DNA of 64,000 bases from the NCBI GenBank assembly GCA_034509925.1, contig CM067527.1, positions 1 to 64,000 of the forward strand, in the 5' to 3' direction. Made by a program: the position numbers and the translations under genes. Origin of the DNA: Hirudinaria manillensis. Lineage: Eukaryota; Annelida; Clitellata; Hirudinida; Hirudinidae. The notes beneath the pieces are model-generated. The model worked only from the letters and a program-made list of their open reading frames with translations, was not told the origin of the DNA and did not search any database. Positions within the stretch are counted from its first letter, which is position 1, and every line of letters begins with the position of its first letter. Positions 1 to 12,992 of the stretch are shown here, in pieces.

Positions 1-683
1 GTTTTCATGATACACATTTTCAACAGACTCATTTGTTCATTTGTTACAAAGGTTGGTGTCGTTCGTTGCACTGCCATTAAACACGCAAATATACCGACAA
101 AATGTCTTTAGATTACATTATTTCTGAATATCTATATTTTATTTCGTTTGTGATGCTCATAAATTGCTATCAATTTATAGCATTCAGAAATGTTATACTA
201 GAATTGGACATTCAGGTTATGTGTGGATCCATTGTTAGCCTTTGGAGGGAAGGGTTATGATGCAGAAAATATGGTCATTATATTTTTGTTATTCTGCTTA
301 CCAACATGCACTGGCATTTATATATTTAATTCAAACTTAATTAATTCATCTATAGGATACTTTTGGCCTCTAGAGTCTAATTTCTCAGTCGTCAAACCTG
401 TAAACCACGATTGTCTTCCATCCAAGGATAGTTTAAAAAGTGGCCACGAAGCAGATGATGAGACTAGCACCACCAAAACAACATCGTCATCTGACAATTC
501 CCTCTAATTTCTGTCATTATTGAATGTTTTTTGGCAGATCTTTAAGTTTTTCCATTGCATATTTTCATAATCATATTTTTTTTTGTGCATATAGACAAGT
601 TTTTAATGAAATATTTACACTTGGAATTTGATATTTTGTCTACAAATAGCATCATTTTCTCTTTATTCATAGGTTTGGCAGAT
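1..683. other. Left-edge AT-rich sequence with one possible terminal exon
   Basis: No family is recognised here. On the + strand 223-507 is open, and the part after a possible splice acceptor (ATAG at about 353-356) encodes a short tail rich in Ser, Thr and acidic residues ending at the stop at 505-507. This could be the last exon of a gene lying to the left, but the upstream half of the frame is hydrophobic and intron-like. I see no domain and would not call a gene on this evidence. Confidence 0.2.
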
Positions 684-792
684 TAGAGGGTTAGGGTTAG
701 GGTTAGGTTAGGGGGTTAGGGTTAGGGTTAGGTTAGGTTAGGGGGTTAGGGTTAGGGTTAGGTTAGGGGGTTAGGGATAGGGTTAGGGTTAG
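684..792 (+). repeat. Degenerate TTAGGG telomeric tract
   Basis: About 110 bases of TTAGGG with frequent variant units (GTTAGG, GGGGGTTAGG). The G-rich strand is +. It is directly followed by the antisense 3' end of a PLE-type element. The variants suggest an old interstitial tract. Confidence 0.9.
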
Positions 793-1138
793 AAACGAAA
801 ATAAATAAAACTGCACTTCCACTTTCTTTGTTAGTAGATTATCAAGCAAATTATGTACCGTATTCGTCAGAAACACACAATATAAACATAACTAAATTCA
901 CAATGCATCAAGAGACAATAAATCGGCAATTGATGATTATAATAAGACTAGTAAGATATCTGGCATTAAAGTTATTGGGATCCCAATAAAATTAGAAGCA
1001 GATTAGGATAAGAAATGTTAACTGCACCACCAAGAATTGCTACGCAAGCATTGAAGTAGAGCAGTAACAGAGAGTCGTTTGTTCCCAGAAAATTCTTCAG
1101 ACGTATTTACCGTGAAAAGAAATTTTGGAAAAAATGAC
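793..1138 (-). mobile_element. Short 3'-end fragment of PLE (antisense on +)
   Basis: The block starting with the conserved stretch that reads, in sense orientation, GGAAGTGCAGTTTTATT next to CCCTAA is the same as the 3' end of the full PLE at about 21,300-21,616. Only the terminal ~345 bases are present. A new TTAGGG tract starts immediately at 1139. It therefore sits as a 5'-truncated insertion between two telomeric tracts. Confidence 0.75.
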
Positions 1139-1163
1139 GGGGTTAGGGTTAGGGTTAGGGTTA
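1139..1163 (+). repeat. Short TTAGGG tract
   Basis: Roughly four perfect TTAGGG units, closing off the PLE 3' fragment on its left. The sequence from 1164 to 1377 is non-repetitive, with no gene that I can see. Confidence 0.9.
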
Positions 1164-1377
1164 AGATAGGAGAAGAAAATGTCGTTCCGCTTTCGCAGAA
1201 GGAAACATTTACTTTAATCGTGAGACCGCTTTTTACGACCTACGCTCCTTAGAGCGGATCCGTAATTAGTCGAATTTTACGGCTAATATTGTTCGAAGAA
1301 GGTGACCAAGGAGTGAGTGCTATATAATTTGTCGCAAATAGTTGATTAGTCGTTATCACGAGAATCGATATATTTTA

Positions 1378-1578
1378 GCGACATCTAACGAGTGTCCTTA
1401 TTTGGTGGCTTCTTCTTCTTCTTCTTATTATTATTATTATTATCGTTATTGTTATTATTATAATTATTATTAATGTTATTAATATTATTATTATTATTAT
1501 TATTATTGCTATTATTATTGTTATTACTATCATCATTACTATTATTATTGTTATTATTATTACTATTATTATTATTAC

Positions 1579-1629
<51 letters not shown>

Positions 1630-2015
1630 CATTATTATTATTATTATTGTTAAGTCTTGCAATCCTTTGAGCGACATCTAGCGGGTATTCTTATGCTATG
1701 GAAAAAGCTATTGTAATTCCAATTAGCAAGAATATGAGCCAGAATGCAAGATATGGCATTTGTATGTAGCCGTGTATAATATCGGATTATTTTAATCCCG
1801 ATTTATAACGACCTTGATGCAAATCTTGCAATCATTAAAGCGACATCTAGCGGGTATTCTTATGCGATGGAAAAAAGCTATTGTAATTCCAGTAGCAAGA
1901 ATATGAGCTAGAATGCAAGATATAACATTTGTATGTAGCCGTGTATAATGTCGGATTAGATTAATCCTGATTTATAACGACCCTGATGTAAATTTTGCAA
2001 TCATTAAAGCGACAT
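1378..2015. repeat. 169-bp tandem repeat interrupted by a TTA microsatellite
   Basis: The motif GCGACATCTAGCGGGTATTC occurs at 1671 and 1840, and the repeat restarts at 2009, giving a 169-bp period. A diverged start lies at 1378. The first copy is interrupted at about 1423-1650 by an imperfect (TTA)n microsatellite. The third copy is cut after seven bases, where a TTAGGG array begins. The leucine- and isoleucine-rich frames over the microsatellite are not genes. Confidence 0.85.
1423..1650. repeat. Imperfect (TTA)n microsatellite
   Basis: About 230 bases of TTA units with scattered G and C substitutions. It lies inside the first copy of the 169-bp repeat. Confidence 0.95.
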
Positions 2016-2173
2016 GGGTTAGGGTTAGGGTTAGGGTTAGGGTTAGGGTTAGGGTTAGGGTTAGGGTTAGGGTTAGGGTTAGGGTTAGGGTTAGGGTTAG
2101 GGTTAGGGTTAGGGTTAGGGTTAGGGTTAGGGTTAGGGTTAGGGTTAGGGTTAGGGTTAGGGTTAGGGTTAGG
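2016..2173 (+). repeat. TTAGGG array, about 26 units
   Basis: An almost perfect hexamer array beginning exactly where the third 169-bp repeat copy breaks off. It is followed at 2174 by a PLE 3' end in antisense orientation. The reading frames of repeated Leu-Gly in it are artefacts. Confidence 0.95.
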
Positions 2174-2529
2174 ATTAAGACAGAAAATATAAATAAAACT
2201 GCACTTCCACTTTCTTTGTTAGTAGATAATCTAGCAATTTATGTACCGTAATCGTCAAAAACACACAATATAAATCTAACTAAATTAACAATGCATCAAG
2301 AGACAATATATCGGCAATTGATGATATAAACTGGCATTAAAGTTATTGGGAACCAATAAAAATAAGAGCCAGATACGGACAAAATGTTTAACTACAACGC
2401 CAAGAATTGCTAAGCAAGCTTGGAATTAAAGTAGTACTCGAGAGTCGTATGTTCACAAAAAATTCTTAAAACGTATTTACCGTAAAAAGAATTTTAGGAG
2501 AAAATAACGAAACCGATTGCAAATTCACT

Positions 2530-3745
2530 TAATAAATATAAATACCCGTCGAAGCACGTTTTTTTTAAAACTATTAGATCAATAAGGGATGATAAATCAT
2601 CGCCCAAAACAACAAATTAACTTAGTAGTTTTACCACGAATTCATCAATGAACGATAAATTAGTGTTACAACAAGAGATGAAAACTCAGCCCTTGGAGAA
2701 ACCAAGGAAATAAGTTGTTTATTTGGAAAAAATTATTGGGAACCCAAAAAATTAAAACCAAAAATGTAATTAAATTAACTTAGTAGTTTTACCACGAATT
2801 CATCAATGAACGATAAATTAGTGTTACAACAAGAGATGAAAACTCAGCCCTTGGAGAAACCAAAGAAATAAGTTGTTTATTTGGTAAAAAATTTTTTTAT
2901 TGGGAACCCAAAAAAAATTAAAACCAAAAATGCAATTAAAATAAAATAAATTAAATTAAAGTAGTTTAAAAATCTCAAAACGTATTTAACGTTAAAGATT
3001 TTTGAGAATGACGATCAAAAAGGGATGATAAATCATCGCCCAAAACAACAAATTAACTTAGTAGTTTTACCACGAATTCACCAATGAACGATAAATTAGT
3101 GTTACAACAAGAGATGAAAACTCAGCCCTTGGAGAAACCAAAGAGATAAGTTGTTTATTTGGAAAAAAAATTATTGGGAACCCAAAAAATTAAAACCAAA
3201 AAATGTAATTAAATTAACTTAGTAGTTTTACCACGAATTCATCAATGAACGATAAATTAGTGTTACAACAAGAGATGAAAACTCAGCCCTTGGAGAAACC
3301 AGAGAAATAAGTTGTTTATTTGGTAAAAAAATTTTTTTATTGGGAACCCAAAAAAAATTAAAACCAAAAATGCAAATAAAATAAATTAAATTAAAGTAGT
3401 TTAAAAATCTCAAAACGTATTTAACGTTAAAGATTTTTGAGAATGACGATCAATAAGGGATGATAAATCATCGCCCAAAACAACAAATTAACTTAGTAGT
3501 TTTACCAAGAATTCATCAATGAACGATAAATTAGTGTTACAACAAGAGATGAAAACTCAGCCCTTGGAGAAACCAAAGAAATAAGTTGTTTATTTGGTAA
3601 AAAATGTTTTATTGGGAACCCAACAAATTAAAACCAAAAAATGTAAATAAAATAAATTAAATTAAATTAAAATAGTTTAAAACGTGCGTTTTTCAAAAAA
3701 AATCTCAAAACGTATTTAACGTTAAAGATTTTTGAGAATGACGAG
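2530..3745. repeat. ~434-bp higher-order tandem repeat in the 3' region of unit A
   Basis: A core that includes TTAGTAGTTTTACCACGAAT recurs five times from about 2620 to 3595 with alternating spacings of about 158 and 276 bases, so the true period is about 434 bases. The core is also present once in the 3' region of the other PLE copies. It is therefore an internal expansion of element sequence. Short open frames in it are not coding. Confidence 0.75.
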
Positions 3746-4193
3746 CGAGGTATATTAAAATGCTAAAAAATACCAGGAAATGCTCCGCATTACAAGTATC
3801 AAAGCTATACCGAAATATATAATATATTATATATTATATAAAAGTTCTACAAATTCTAAAGCGTATTTCACGATAAAAAAGAATTTAAGAACAAAAGTGA
3901 AAAAAGCAATTAAAAAATTATGCTAAGAAATACCATTAAATTGCAACGCAAAAAAATGGTATCGAAGCAAAAAAGAAGCAAGCACGTGTGTTTTGAACAA
4001 AACACTGATAACCACTAAGAATATCCTAGGATTATCAAGCGACAAAAATACGAATACTTCAACAGACAAAATACAAGGCAAAGTACCGTTAATACGATTA
4101 AACTCACTAGGCCCTCGGCAGTTCTGCCCTCTAAGGTGAGCGAATAAGCGAAAAACGAAAAGATCGAAAAGCGGAAATATTGTCCTTATATAG

Positions 4194-4203
4194 CCGGGAA
4201 AGG
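4194..4203 (-). promoter_or_regulatory. TATA box of unit A 3'-region promoter
   Basis: CTATATAAGG on the - strand, preceded ~20 bases upstream by ATTGG (inverted CCAAT). It is conserved at the same place in four further copies although surrounding sequence has diverged. Function is inferred from sequence only. Confidence 0.5.
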
Positions 4204-4400
4204 TCCAGTGTTGACCAATAGGAGACTCCTGAGCGGCGGTGGGAGCACTGCTTCCACTGTCCTTTGAAGTGTTCATGCTGGCTAGCTTCTCTCTCCTAGA
4301 GGGGAGGTGGTGTCCTAGGAACTAGTTAATTAGTTATGCAGGCGTGAGTCGTTACATCGAGTTCAGGCCAGTCATTGTGTAATGCATCATTGGCCCAGAA

Positions 4401-4910
4401 CTAGGCGGCAAGATGGCTACGTCCCTTCGGACGGAAGTAACTTCCTTTTTCGAACGCCAAGATGACGGAGAGGTTCCTGAAGAATTCATCCTCGGGGTGA
4501 AAATTGCTGATGCTATCTTCTGTTGCTGTCTCCTGTTGTTCCCAGTGGTTTTTACCCAAAGGAACTATAACGGGTAAGAATTTTAAAATACTACTTAGAC
4601 GATCGTCAGAAGCATTTGTAATTTCTATGAGAATACTTCTCAAAGTTAGGCGATTGTACAATGGCGAAATATGTTTATCGATCAGTTCATTAGAATTTTC
4701 TAAGCAATATTCATTCTTAGAAGGTGATCTAATGAATCTATTGATTTCTGAGGTAGCAAGATACCCAAACATATAATTTTGGGTGGCATGATTCAGCATT
4801 TTTTATAAGGAAAGAAATCTCTAATTGATCTCCTTCTTTATTAAAAATGTATTCGTATCAAGAATTATCAGGTTCACGGAAACCCGTTACATCCAAAGAT
4901 AATTATTGTC
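4401..4910 (-). pseudogene. PLE reverse transcriptase, C-terminal remnant
   Basis: On the - strand the region matches the last ~170 residues of the RT at 18.5-20.2 kb, covering the FLDVTVFR-like segment and the thumb. Shared patterns are a Tyr-Cys-Leu-Glu-Asn-Ser-Asn-Glu-Leu-Ile segment, the NASDD motif and the tail AFEKGS. The frame is open from 4799 to 4401; before 4799 it needs a frame change. Catalytic motifs A to C are absent. It is a dead 5'-truncated copy, with no endonuclease domain after it. Confidence 0.75.
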
Positions 4911-5039
4911 ACAATGTACTCCATATTTTTTGAAAATTATTTTTCAAAAATTTATTTTCCAAAAATTTATTTTTTTAAAAAACTAATTTTTAATTTTTTA
5001 AAAAAATTCTTTTGTTTTATCCTTGTAGATTCAACAAAG

Positions 5040-5245
5040 TTAGGGTTAGGGTTAGGGTTGGGTTAGGGTTAGGGTTAGGGTTAGGGTTAGGGTTAGGGTT
5101 AGGGTTAGGGTTAGGGTTAGGGTTAGGGTTAGGGTTAGGGTTAGGGTTAGGGTTAGGGTTAGGGTTAGGGTTAGGGTTAGGGTTAGGGTTAGGGTTAGGG
5201 TTAGGGTTAGGGTTAGGGTTAGGGTTAGGGTTAGGGTTAGGGTTA
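5040..5245 (+). repeat. TTAGGG array, about 34 units
   Basis: Almost perfect hexamers with one short unit near the left end. The right end passes directly into the antisense 3' end of unit B1 (GGTTAAAAACGAGAATTAAT). Confidence 0.95.
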
Positions 5246-5805
5246 AAAACGAGAATTAATAAAACTGCACTTCCACTTTCCTTGTCAATAGATTATCAAG
5301 CAAATTATGTACCGTATTCGTCAAAAACACAATATAAACATAACTAAATTCACAATGCATCAAGAGACCATGAGTCGGCAATTGATGAATGTAATAAGAC
5401 TAGTTAGATATCTGGCATTAAAGATATTGGGAACCCATTAAAGTTAAAGCAGATTAGGACAAAAAATGTTAACTGCACTACCAAGAATTGCAACGCAAGA
5501 ATTGAAATAATGCAGTAACAGAGAGTCATATGTTCCAAAAAAATTCTTCAGACGTATTTATCGTGAAAAGAAATTTTGGAAAAAATGACACATAGATTGC
5601 ATATTCACTTATTAAAAACTCGTCAAAGCATTTAAGACAGCAAGAGATGATAAATCATCACTTATAAATTAAAGCTATACAACTAACAAATTACCCTAGT
5701 AGTTTTACCACAAATTTGTCAAGGAGCGATAAATCAGTGTTAAAACAAGAGATGAAAACTCAGCTCTTAAAGAAACCAAAGAATTTAGTTGTATAATTGG
5801 TAATA

Positions 5806-8560
5806 AAATTATTGGAAACCCAAATAAAATTACAACCAGAATGCAATTAAAATAAGCGCTTTTTATTTTTAAAAAAAATCTATCAAAACGTATTAAACGT
5901 TGACGATTTCTGGTAATAAAATTATTGGAAACCCAAATAAAATTAAACCAGAATGTAATGAAATAAATAAAAATAAAAATAAAAATAAGCGCTTTTTATT
6001 TTTTAAAAAAATATATCAAAACGTATTAAACGTTGACGATTTTTAGTTGTATAATTGGTAATAAAATTATTGGAAACCCAAATAAAATTAAAACCAGAGT
6101 GCAATAAAATAAATTAAAATAAGCGTTTTTGTTTTTAAAAAATATATCAAAACGTATTAAACGTTGACGATTTTTAGTTGCAAAATTGGTAATAAAATTA
6201 TTGGAAACCCAAATAAAGTTAAAACCAGAATGCAATTAAAATAAGCGCTTTTTATTTTTAAAAAAATCTATCAAGACGTATTAAACGTTGACGATTCCTG
6301 GTAATAAAATTATTGGAAACCCAAATAAAATTAAAGCCAGAATGCAATGACAAAGTTGTGAATTACACCCAGAATGCAATTAAAATAAGCGCTTTTTATT
6401 TTTTAAAAAATCTATCAAAACGTATTAAACATTGACGATTTCTGGTAATAAAATTATTGGAAACCCAAATAAAATTAAAAACAGAATGCAATGAAATAAA
6501 TAAAAATAAAAAATAAAAATAAGCGCTTTTTATTTTAAAAAAATATATCAAAACGTATTAAACGTTGACGATTTTTAGTTGTATAATTGGTAATAAAATT
6601 ATTGGAAACCCAAATAAAATTAAAACCAGAATGCAATTAAAATAAGCGCTTTCTATTTTTAAAAAAATCTATCAAACGTATTAAACGTTGACGATTTCTG
6701 GTAATAAAATTATTGGAAACCCAAATAAAATTAAAACCAGAGTGCAATAAAATAAATTAAAATAAGCGTTTTTTGTTTTTAAAAAATATATCAAAACGTA
6801 TTAAACGTTGACGATTTTTAGTTGCAAAATTGGTAATAAAATTATTGGAAACCCAAATAAAATTAAAACCAGAATGCAATTAAAATAAGCGCTTTTTATT
6901 TTTAAAAAATCCATCAGAACGTATTAAACGTTGACGATTTCTGGTAATAAAATTATTTGAAACCCAAATAAAATTAAAACAAGAATGCAATGACAAAGTT
7001 GTGAATTTCAAACAGAATGCAATTAAAATAAGCGCTTTTTATTTTTTAAAAAATCTATCAAAACGTATTAAACATTGACGATTTCTGGTAATAAAATTAT
7101 TGGAAACCCAAATAAAATTAAAAACAGAATGCAATGAAATAAATAAAAATAAAAATTAAAATAAGCGTTTTTTGTTTTTAAAAAATATATCAAAACGTAT
7201 TAAACGTTGACGATTTTTAGTTGCAAAATTGGTAATAAAATTATTGGAAACCCAAATAAAATTAAAACCAGAATGCAATTAAAATAAGCGCTTTTTATTT
7301 TTAAAAAAATCTATCAGAACGTATTAAACGTTGACGATTTCTGGTAATAAAATTATTGGAAACCCAAATAAAATTAAAACCAGAATGCAATGACAAAGTT
7401 GTGAATTACAACCAGAATGCAATTAAAATAAGCGCTTTTTATTTTTTAAAAAATCTATCAAAACGTATTAAACATTGACGATTTCTGGTAATAAAATTAT
7501 TGGAAACCCAAATAAAATTAAAAACAGAATGCAATGAAATAAATAAAAATAAAAATTAAAATAAGCGTTTTTTGTTTTTAAAAAATATATCAAAACGTAT
7601 TAAACGTTGACGATTTTTAGTTGCAAAATTGGTAATAAAATTATTGGAAACCCAAATAAAATTAAAACCAGAATGCAATTAAAATAAGCGCTTTTTATTT
7701 TTAAAAAAATCTATCAGAACGTATTAAACGTTGACGATTTCTGGTAATAAAATTATTGGAAACCCAAATAAAATTAAAACCAGAATGCAATGACAAAGTT
7801 GTGAATTACAACCAGAATGCAATTAAAATAAGAGCTTTTTATTTTTTAAAAATCTATCAAAACGTATTAAACATTGACGATTTCTGGTAATAAAATTATT
7901 GGAAACCCAAATAAAATTAAAAACAGAATGCAATTAAAATAAGCGCTTTCTATTTTAAAAAAAATCTATCAAACGTATTAAACGTTGACGATTTCTGGTA
8001 ATAAAATTATTGGAAACCCAAGTAAAATTAAAACCAGAGTGTAATAAAATAAATTAAAATAAGCGCTTTTTGTTTTTTAAAAAAATATATATCAAAACGT
8101 ATTAAACGTTGACGATTTCTGGTAATAAAATTATTGGAAACCCAAATAAAATTAAAACTAGAATGCAATGAAATAAATTAAAATAAGCGCTTTTTATTTT
8201 TAAAAAAATATCAAAACGTATTAAACGTTGACGATTTTTAGTTGTATAATTGGTAATAAAATTATTGGAAACCCAAATAAAATTAAAACCAGAATGTAAA
8301 ATAAGCGCTTTTTATTTTTAAAAAATCTATCAAAACGTATTAAACGTTGACGATTTCTAGTTGTATAATTGGTAATAAAATTATTGGAAACCCAAATAAA
8401 ATTAAAACCAGAGTGCAATGAAATAAATTAAAATAAGCGCTTTTTAATTGGTAATAAAATTATTGGAAACCCAAATAAAATTAAAACCATAATGCAATAA
8501 ATTAAAATATGTGCTTCTTATTTAAAAAGATCCATCAAAACGTATTAAACGTTGACGATT
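5806..8560. repeat. ~111-bp minisatellite array with ~398-bp higher order (B1)
   Basis: Monomers of about 111 bases contain GTATTAAACGTTGACGATTT, ATTATTGGAAACCCAAATAA and AAATAAGCGCTTTTTATT. Variants with an extra AGTTGTATAATTGG or a GACAAAGTTGTGAATTACA insert recur together, so the marker AACATTGACG repeats every ~398 bases at about 7072, 7470 and 7868. A single diverged monomer exists in the 3' region of the full-length copy. Its many short frames are not genes. Confidence 0.9.
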
Positions 8561-8995
8561 TTTAAGAACGACGAGTGGGGTGTATTGGAATGCTAAAAAA
8601 TACCAGAAAATGCTACGCATTACTAGTATCCAGGCTACACCAAAATATAATCTCAGTGTTCAATGAAATTCTAAAGCGTATTAACGATAAAAGAATTTAA
8701 GAACAAAGTGAATAAAAGCAATTATAAGGTTATGCAGAGAGATACCATAAAATTGCAACGCATGAAATGGTATCGAAGCAATATAGAAGCAAGCAAGTGT
8801 TTTTCAAACAAAACACCGATAACCACTGAGAAAATCCCAGGATTATCAAGTGAACAAAATACGAATACTTCAACAGACAAAATACAAGGCAAAATACCGT
8901 TAATACGATTAAACTCACTAGGCCCTCGGCAGTTCTGCCCTCTAAGGTGAGCGAATAAGCGAAAAACGAGAAGATCGAAAAGCGGAAAATATTGT

Positions 8996-9005
8996 CCTTA
9001 TATAG
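8996..9005 (-). promoter_or_regulatory. TATA box, unit B1
   Basis: CTATATAAGG on the - strand with ATTGG about 20 bases upstream. About 190-250 bases upstream are AAGATGGC-type and CCAAGATGAC sequences resembling YY1 sites. Transcription from here would run toward the 3' end of the unit and its TTAGGG array. Confidence 0.5.
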
Positions 9006-9365
9006 CCGAGAAAGGTCCAGTGTTGACCAATAGGAGACTCCTGAGCGGCGGTGGGAGCACTGCTTCCACTGTCCTTTGAAGTGTTCATGCTGGCTAGCTT
9101 CTCTCTCCTAGAGGGGAGGTGGTGTCCTAGGAACTAGTTAATTAGTTATGCAGGCGTGAGTCATTACATCGAGTTCAGGCCAGCCATTGTGTAATGCATC
9201 ATTGGCCCAGAACTAGGCGGCAAGATGGCTACGTCCCTTAGGAAGGAGATTACTTCCTTTTTTGAACGCCAAGATGACGGAAAGGTTCCTAGAGAATATC
9301 ATCTCTAGTCCTTTCGATTGATTCAAAATTGCAGATAAATCTAATAACAAAGATGGTATTAGGCA

Positions 9366-9377
9366 GGGTTAGGGTTA
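9366..9377 (+). repeat. Two-unit TTAGGG stub between B1 and B2
   Basis: GGGTTAGGGTT separates the 5' leader of B1 from the 3' end of B2. The short tract implies the second insertion followed the first with almost no telomere extension, or that the tract shrank. Confidence 0.9.
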
Positions 9378-9929
9378 AAAACGAGAATTAATAAAACTGC
9401 ACTTCCACTTTCCTTGTCAATAGATTATCAAGCAAATTATGTACCGTATTCGTCAAAAACACAATATAAACATAACTAAATTCACAATGCATCAAGAGAC
9501 CATGAGTCGGCAATTGATGAATGTAATAAGACTAGTTAGATATCTGGCATTAAAGATATTGGGAACCCATTAAAGTTAAAGCAGATTAGGACAAAAAATG
9601 TTAACTGCACTACCAAGAATTGCAACGCAAGAATTGAAATAATGCAGTAACAGAGAGTCATATGTTCCAAAAAAAATTCTTCAGACGTATTTATCGTGAA
9701 AAGAAATTTTGGAAAAAATGACACATAGATTGCATATTCACTTATTAAAAACTCGTCAAAGCATTTAAGACAGCAAGAGATGATAAATCATCACTTATAA
9801 ATTAAAGCTATACAACTAACAAATTACCCTAGTAGTTTTACCACAAATTTGTCAAGGAGCGATAAATCAGTGTTAAAACAAGAGATGAAAACTCAGCTCT
9901 TAAAGAAACCAAAGAATTTAGTTGTATAA

Positions 9930-12545
9930 TTGGTAATAAAATTATTGGAAACCCAAATAAAATTACAACCAGAATGCAATTAAAATAAGCGCTTTTTATT
10001 TTTAAAAAAAAATCTATCAAAACGTATTAAACGTTGACGATTTCTGGTAATAAAATTATTGGAAACCCAAATAAAATTACAACCAGAATGTAATGAAATA
10101 AATAAAAATAAAAATAAAAATAAGCGCTTTTTATTTTTTAAAAAAATATATCAAAACGTATTAAACGTTGACGATTTTTAGTTGTATAATTGGTAATAAA
10201 ATTATTGGAAACCCAAATAAAATTAAAACCAGAGTGCAATAAAATAAATTAAAATAAGCGTTTTTGTTTTTAAAAAATATATCAAAACGTATTAAACGTT
10301 GACGATTTTTAGTTGCAAAATTGGTAATAAAATTATTGGAAACCCAAATAAAGTTAAAACCAGAATGCAATTAAAATAAGCGCTTTTTATTTTTAAAAAA
10401 ATCTATCAAGACGTATTAAACGTTGACGATTCCTGGTAATAAAATTATTGGAAACCCAAATAAAATTAAAGCCAGAATGCAATGACAAAGTTGTGAATTA
10501 CACCCAGAATGCAATTAAAATAAGCGCTTTTTATTTTTTAAAAAAATCTATCAAAACGTATTAAACATTGACGATTTCTGGTAATAAAATTATTGGAAAC
10601 CCAAATAAAATTAAAAACAGAATGCAATGAAATAAATAAAAATAAAAAATAAAAATAAGCGCTTTTTATTTTTAAAAAAATATATCAAAACGTATTAAAC
10701 GTTGACGATTTTTAGTTGTATAATTGGTAATAAAATTATTGGAAACCCAAATAAAATTAAAACCAGAATGCAATTAAAATAAGCGCTTTTTATTTTTTAA
10801 AAAAATCTATCAAAACGTATTAAACGTTGACGATTTCTGGTAATAAAATTATTGGAAACCCAAATAAAATTAAAACCAGAGTGCAATAAAATAAATTAAA
10901 ATAAGCGTTTTTTGTTTTTAAAAAATATATCAAAACGTATTAAACGTTGACGATTTTTAGTTGCAAAATTGGTAATAAAATTATTGGAAACCCAAATAAA
11001 ATTAAAACCAGAATGCAATTAAAATAAGCGCTTTTTATTTTTAAAAAAATCTATCAAGACGTATTAAACGTTGACGATTTCTGGTAATAAAATTATTGGA
11101 AACCCAAATAAAATTAAAACCAGAATGCAATGACAAAGTTGTGAATTACAACCAGAATGCAATTAAAATAAGCGCTTTTTATTTTTTTAAAAAATCTATC
11201 AAAACGTATTAAACATTGACGATTTCTGGTAATAAAATTATTGGAAACCCAAATAAAATTAAAAACAGAATGCAATTAAAATAAAAGCGCTTTTTAAAAA
11301 AATCTATCAGAACGTATTAAACGTTGACGATTTCTGGTAATAAAATTATTGGAAACCCAAATAAAATTAAAACCAGAATGCAATGACAAAGTTGTGAATT
11401 ACAACCAGAATGCAATTAAAATAAGCGCTTTTTATTTTTAAAAAATCTATCAAAACGTATTAAACATTGACGATTTCTGGTAATAAAATTATTGGAAACC
11501 CAAATAAAATTAAAAACAGAATGCAATGAAATAAATAAAATAAAAATTAAAATAAGCGTTTTTTGTTTTTAAAAAATATATCAAAACGTATTAAACGTTG
11601 ACGATTTTTAGTTGCAAAATTGGTAATAAAATTATTGGAAACCCAAATAAAATTAAAACCAGAATGCAATTAAAATAAGCGCTTTTTATTTTTAAAAAAT
11701 CTATCAGAACGTATTAAACGTTGACGATTTCTGGTAATAAAATTATTGGAAACCCAAATAAAATTAAAACCAGAATGCAATGACAAAGTTGTGAATTACA
11801 ACCAGAATGCAATTAAAATAAGCGCTTTTTATTTTTTAAAAAATCTATCAAAACGTATTAAACATTGACGATTTCTGGTAATAAAATTATTGGAAACCCA
11901 AATAAAATTAAAACAGAATGCAATTAAAATAAGCGCTTTCTATTTTAAAAAAAATCTATCAAAACGTATTAAACGTTGACGATTTCTGGTAATAAAATTA
12001 TTGGAAACCCAAGTAAAATTAAAACCAGAGTGTAATAAAATAAATTAAAATAAGCGCTTTTTATTTTTAAAAAATAGATCGAAACGTATTAAACGTTGAC
12101 GATTTCTGGTAATAAAATTATTGGAAACCCAAATAAAATTAAAACTAGAATGCAATGAAATAAATTAAAATAAGCGCTTTTTATTTTTAAAAAAATATCA
12201 AAACGTATTAAACGTTGACGATTTTTAGTTGTATAATTGGTAATAAAATTATTGGAAACCCAAATAAAATTAAAACCAGAATGTAAAATAAGCGCTTTTT
12301 ATTTTTAAAAAATCTATCAAAACGTATTAAACGTTGACGATTTCTAGTTGTATAATTGGTAATAAAATTATTGGAAACCCAAATAAAATTAAAACCAGAG
12401 TGCAATGAAATAAATTAAAATAAGCGCTTTTTAATTGGTAATAAAATTATTGGAAACCCAAATAAAATTAAAACCATAATGCAATAAATTAAAATATGTG
12501 CTTCTTATTTAAAAAGATCCATCAAAACGTATTAAACGTTGACGA
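9930..12545. repeat. ~111-bp minisatellite array (B2)
   Basis: Same monomer and higher-order pattern as in B1, with a few missing or shortened monomers, for example the compressed AAAATAAAAGCGC join near 11,280. Confidence 0.9.
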
Positions 12546-12982
12546 TTTTTAAGAACGACGAGTGGGGTGTATTGGAATGCTAAAAAATACCAGAAAATGC
12601 TACGCATTACTAGTATCCAGGCTACACCAAAATATAATCTCAGTGTTCAATGAAATTCTAAAGCGTATTAACGATAAAAGAATTTAAGAACAAAGTGAAT
12701 AAAAGCAATTATAAGGTTATGCAGAGAGATACCATAAAATTGCAACGCATGAAATGGTATCGAAGCAATATAGAAGCAAGCAAGTGTTTTTCAAACAAAA
12801 CACCGATAACCACTGAGAAAATCCCAGGATTATCAAGTGAACAAAATACGAATACTTCAACAGACAAAATACAAGGCAAAATACCGTTAATACGATTAAA
12901 CTCACTAGGCCCTCGGCAGTTCTGCCCTCTAAGGTGAGCGAATAAGCGAAAAACGAGAAGATCGAAAAGCGGAAAATATTGT

Positions 12983-12992
12983 CCTTATATAG
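12983..12992 (-). promoter_or_regulatory. TATA box, unit B2
   Basis: CTATATAAGG on the - strand in the same context as in B1. Confidence 0.5.

Larger units (their letters stand above)
2174..5039 (-). mobile_element. PLE unit A (5'-truncated, sense strand is -)
   Basis: Read on the - strand, this unit runs from an AT-rich 5' end (about 5039-4920), through a C-terminal RT remnant (4910-4401), a TATA-type promoter region (about 4400-3740) and a tandem-repeat block (3740-2530), to the 3' end against the TTAGGG array at 2173. It is clearly diverged from units B1-B4 and from the 18.4-21.6 kb copy, so at least two subfamilies lived at this end. Its RT portion is longer than in the B units, which have none. 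Confidence 0.75.
5246..9365 (-). mobile_element. RT-less PLE-derived unit B1
   Basis: Sense strand is -. From its 5' end at 9365 the unit has a ~55-base leader (starting CTAATACCATC next to CCCTAACC), then sequence equivalent to 20,214 onward of the full PLE (just after the RT stop), the TATA promoter (8996-9005), a ~111-bp minisatellite (about 8560-5806) and the common 3' end at 5246. It holds no RT. It appears non-autonomous and would need RT in trans. Unit B2 repeats its right part at an exact offset of 3987 bases. Confidence 0.75.

Noticed and set aside
1375-1677. Poly-Ile and poly-Leu open frames on both strands
   Set aside because: Translation of a TTA microsatellite.
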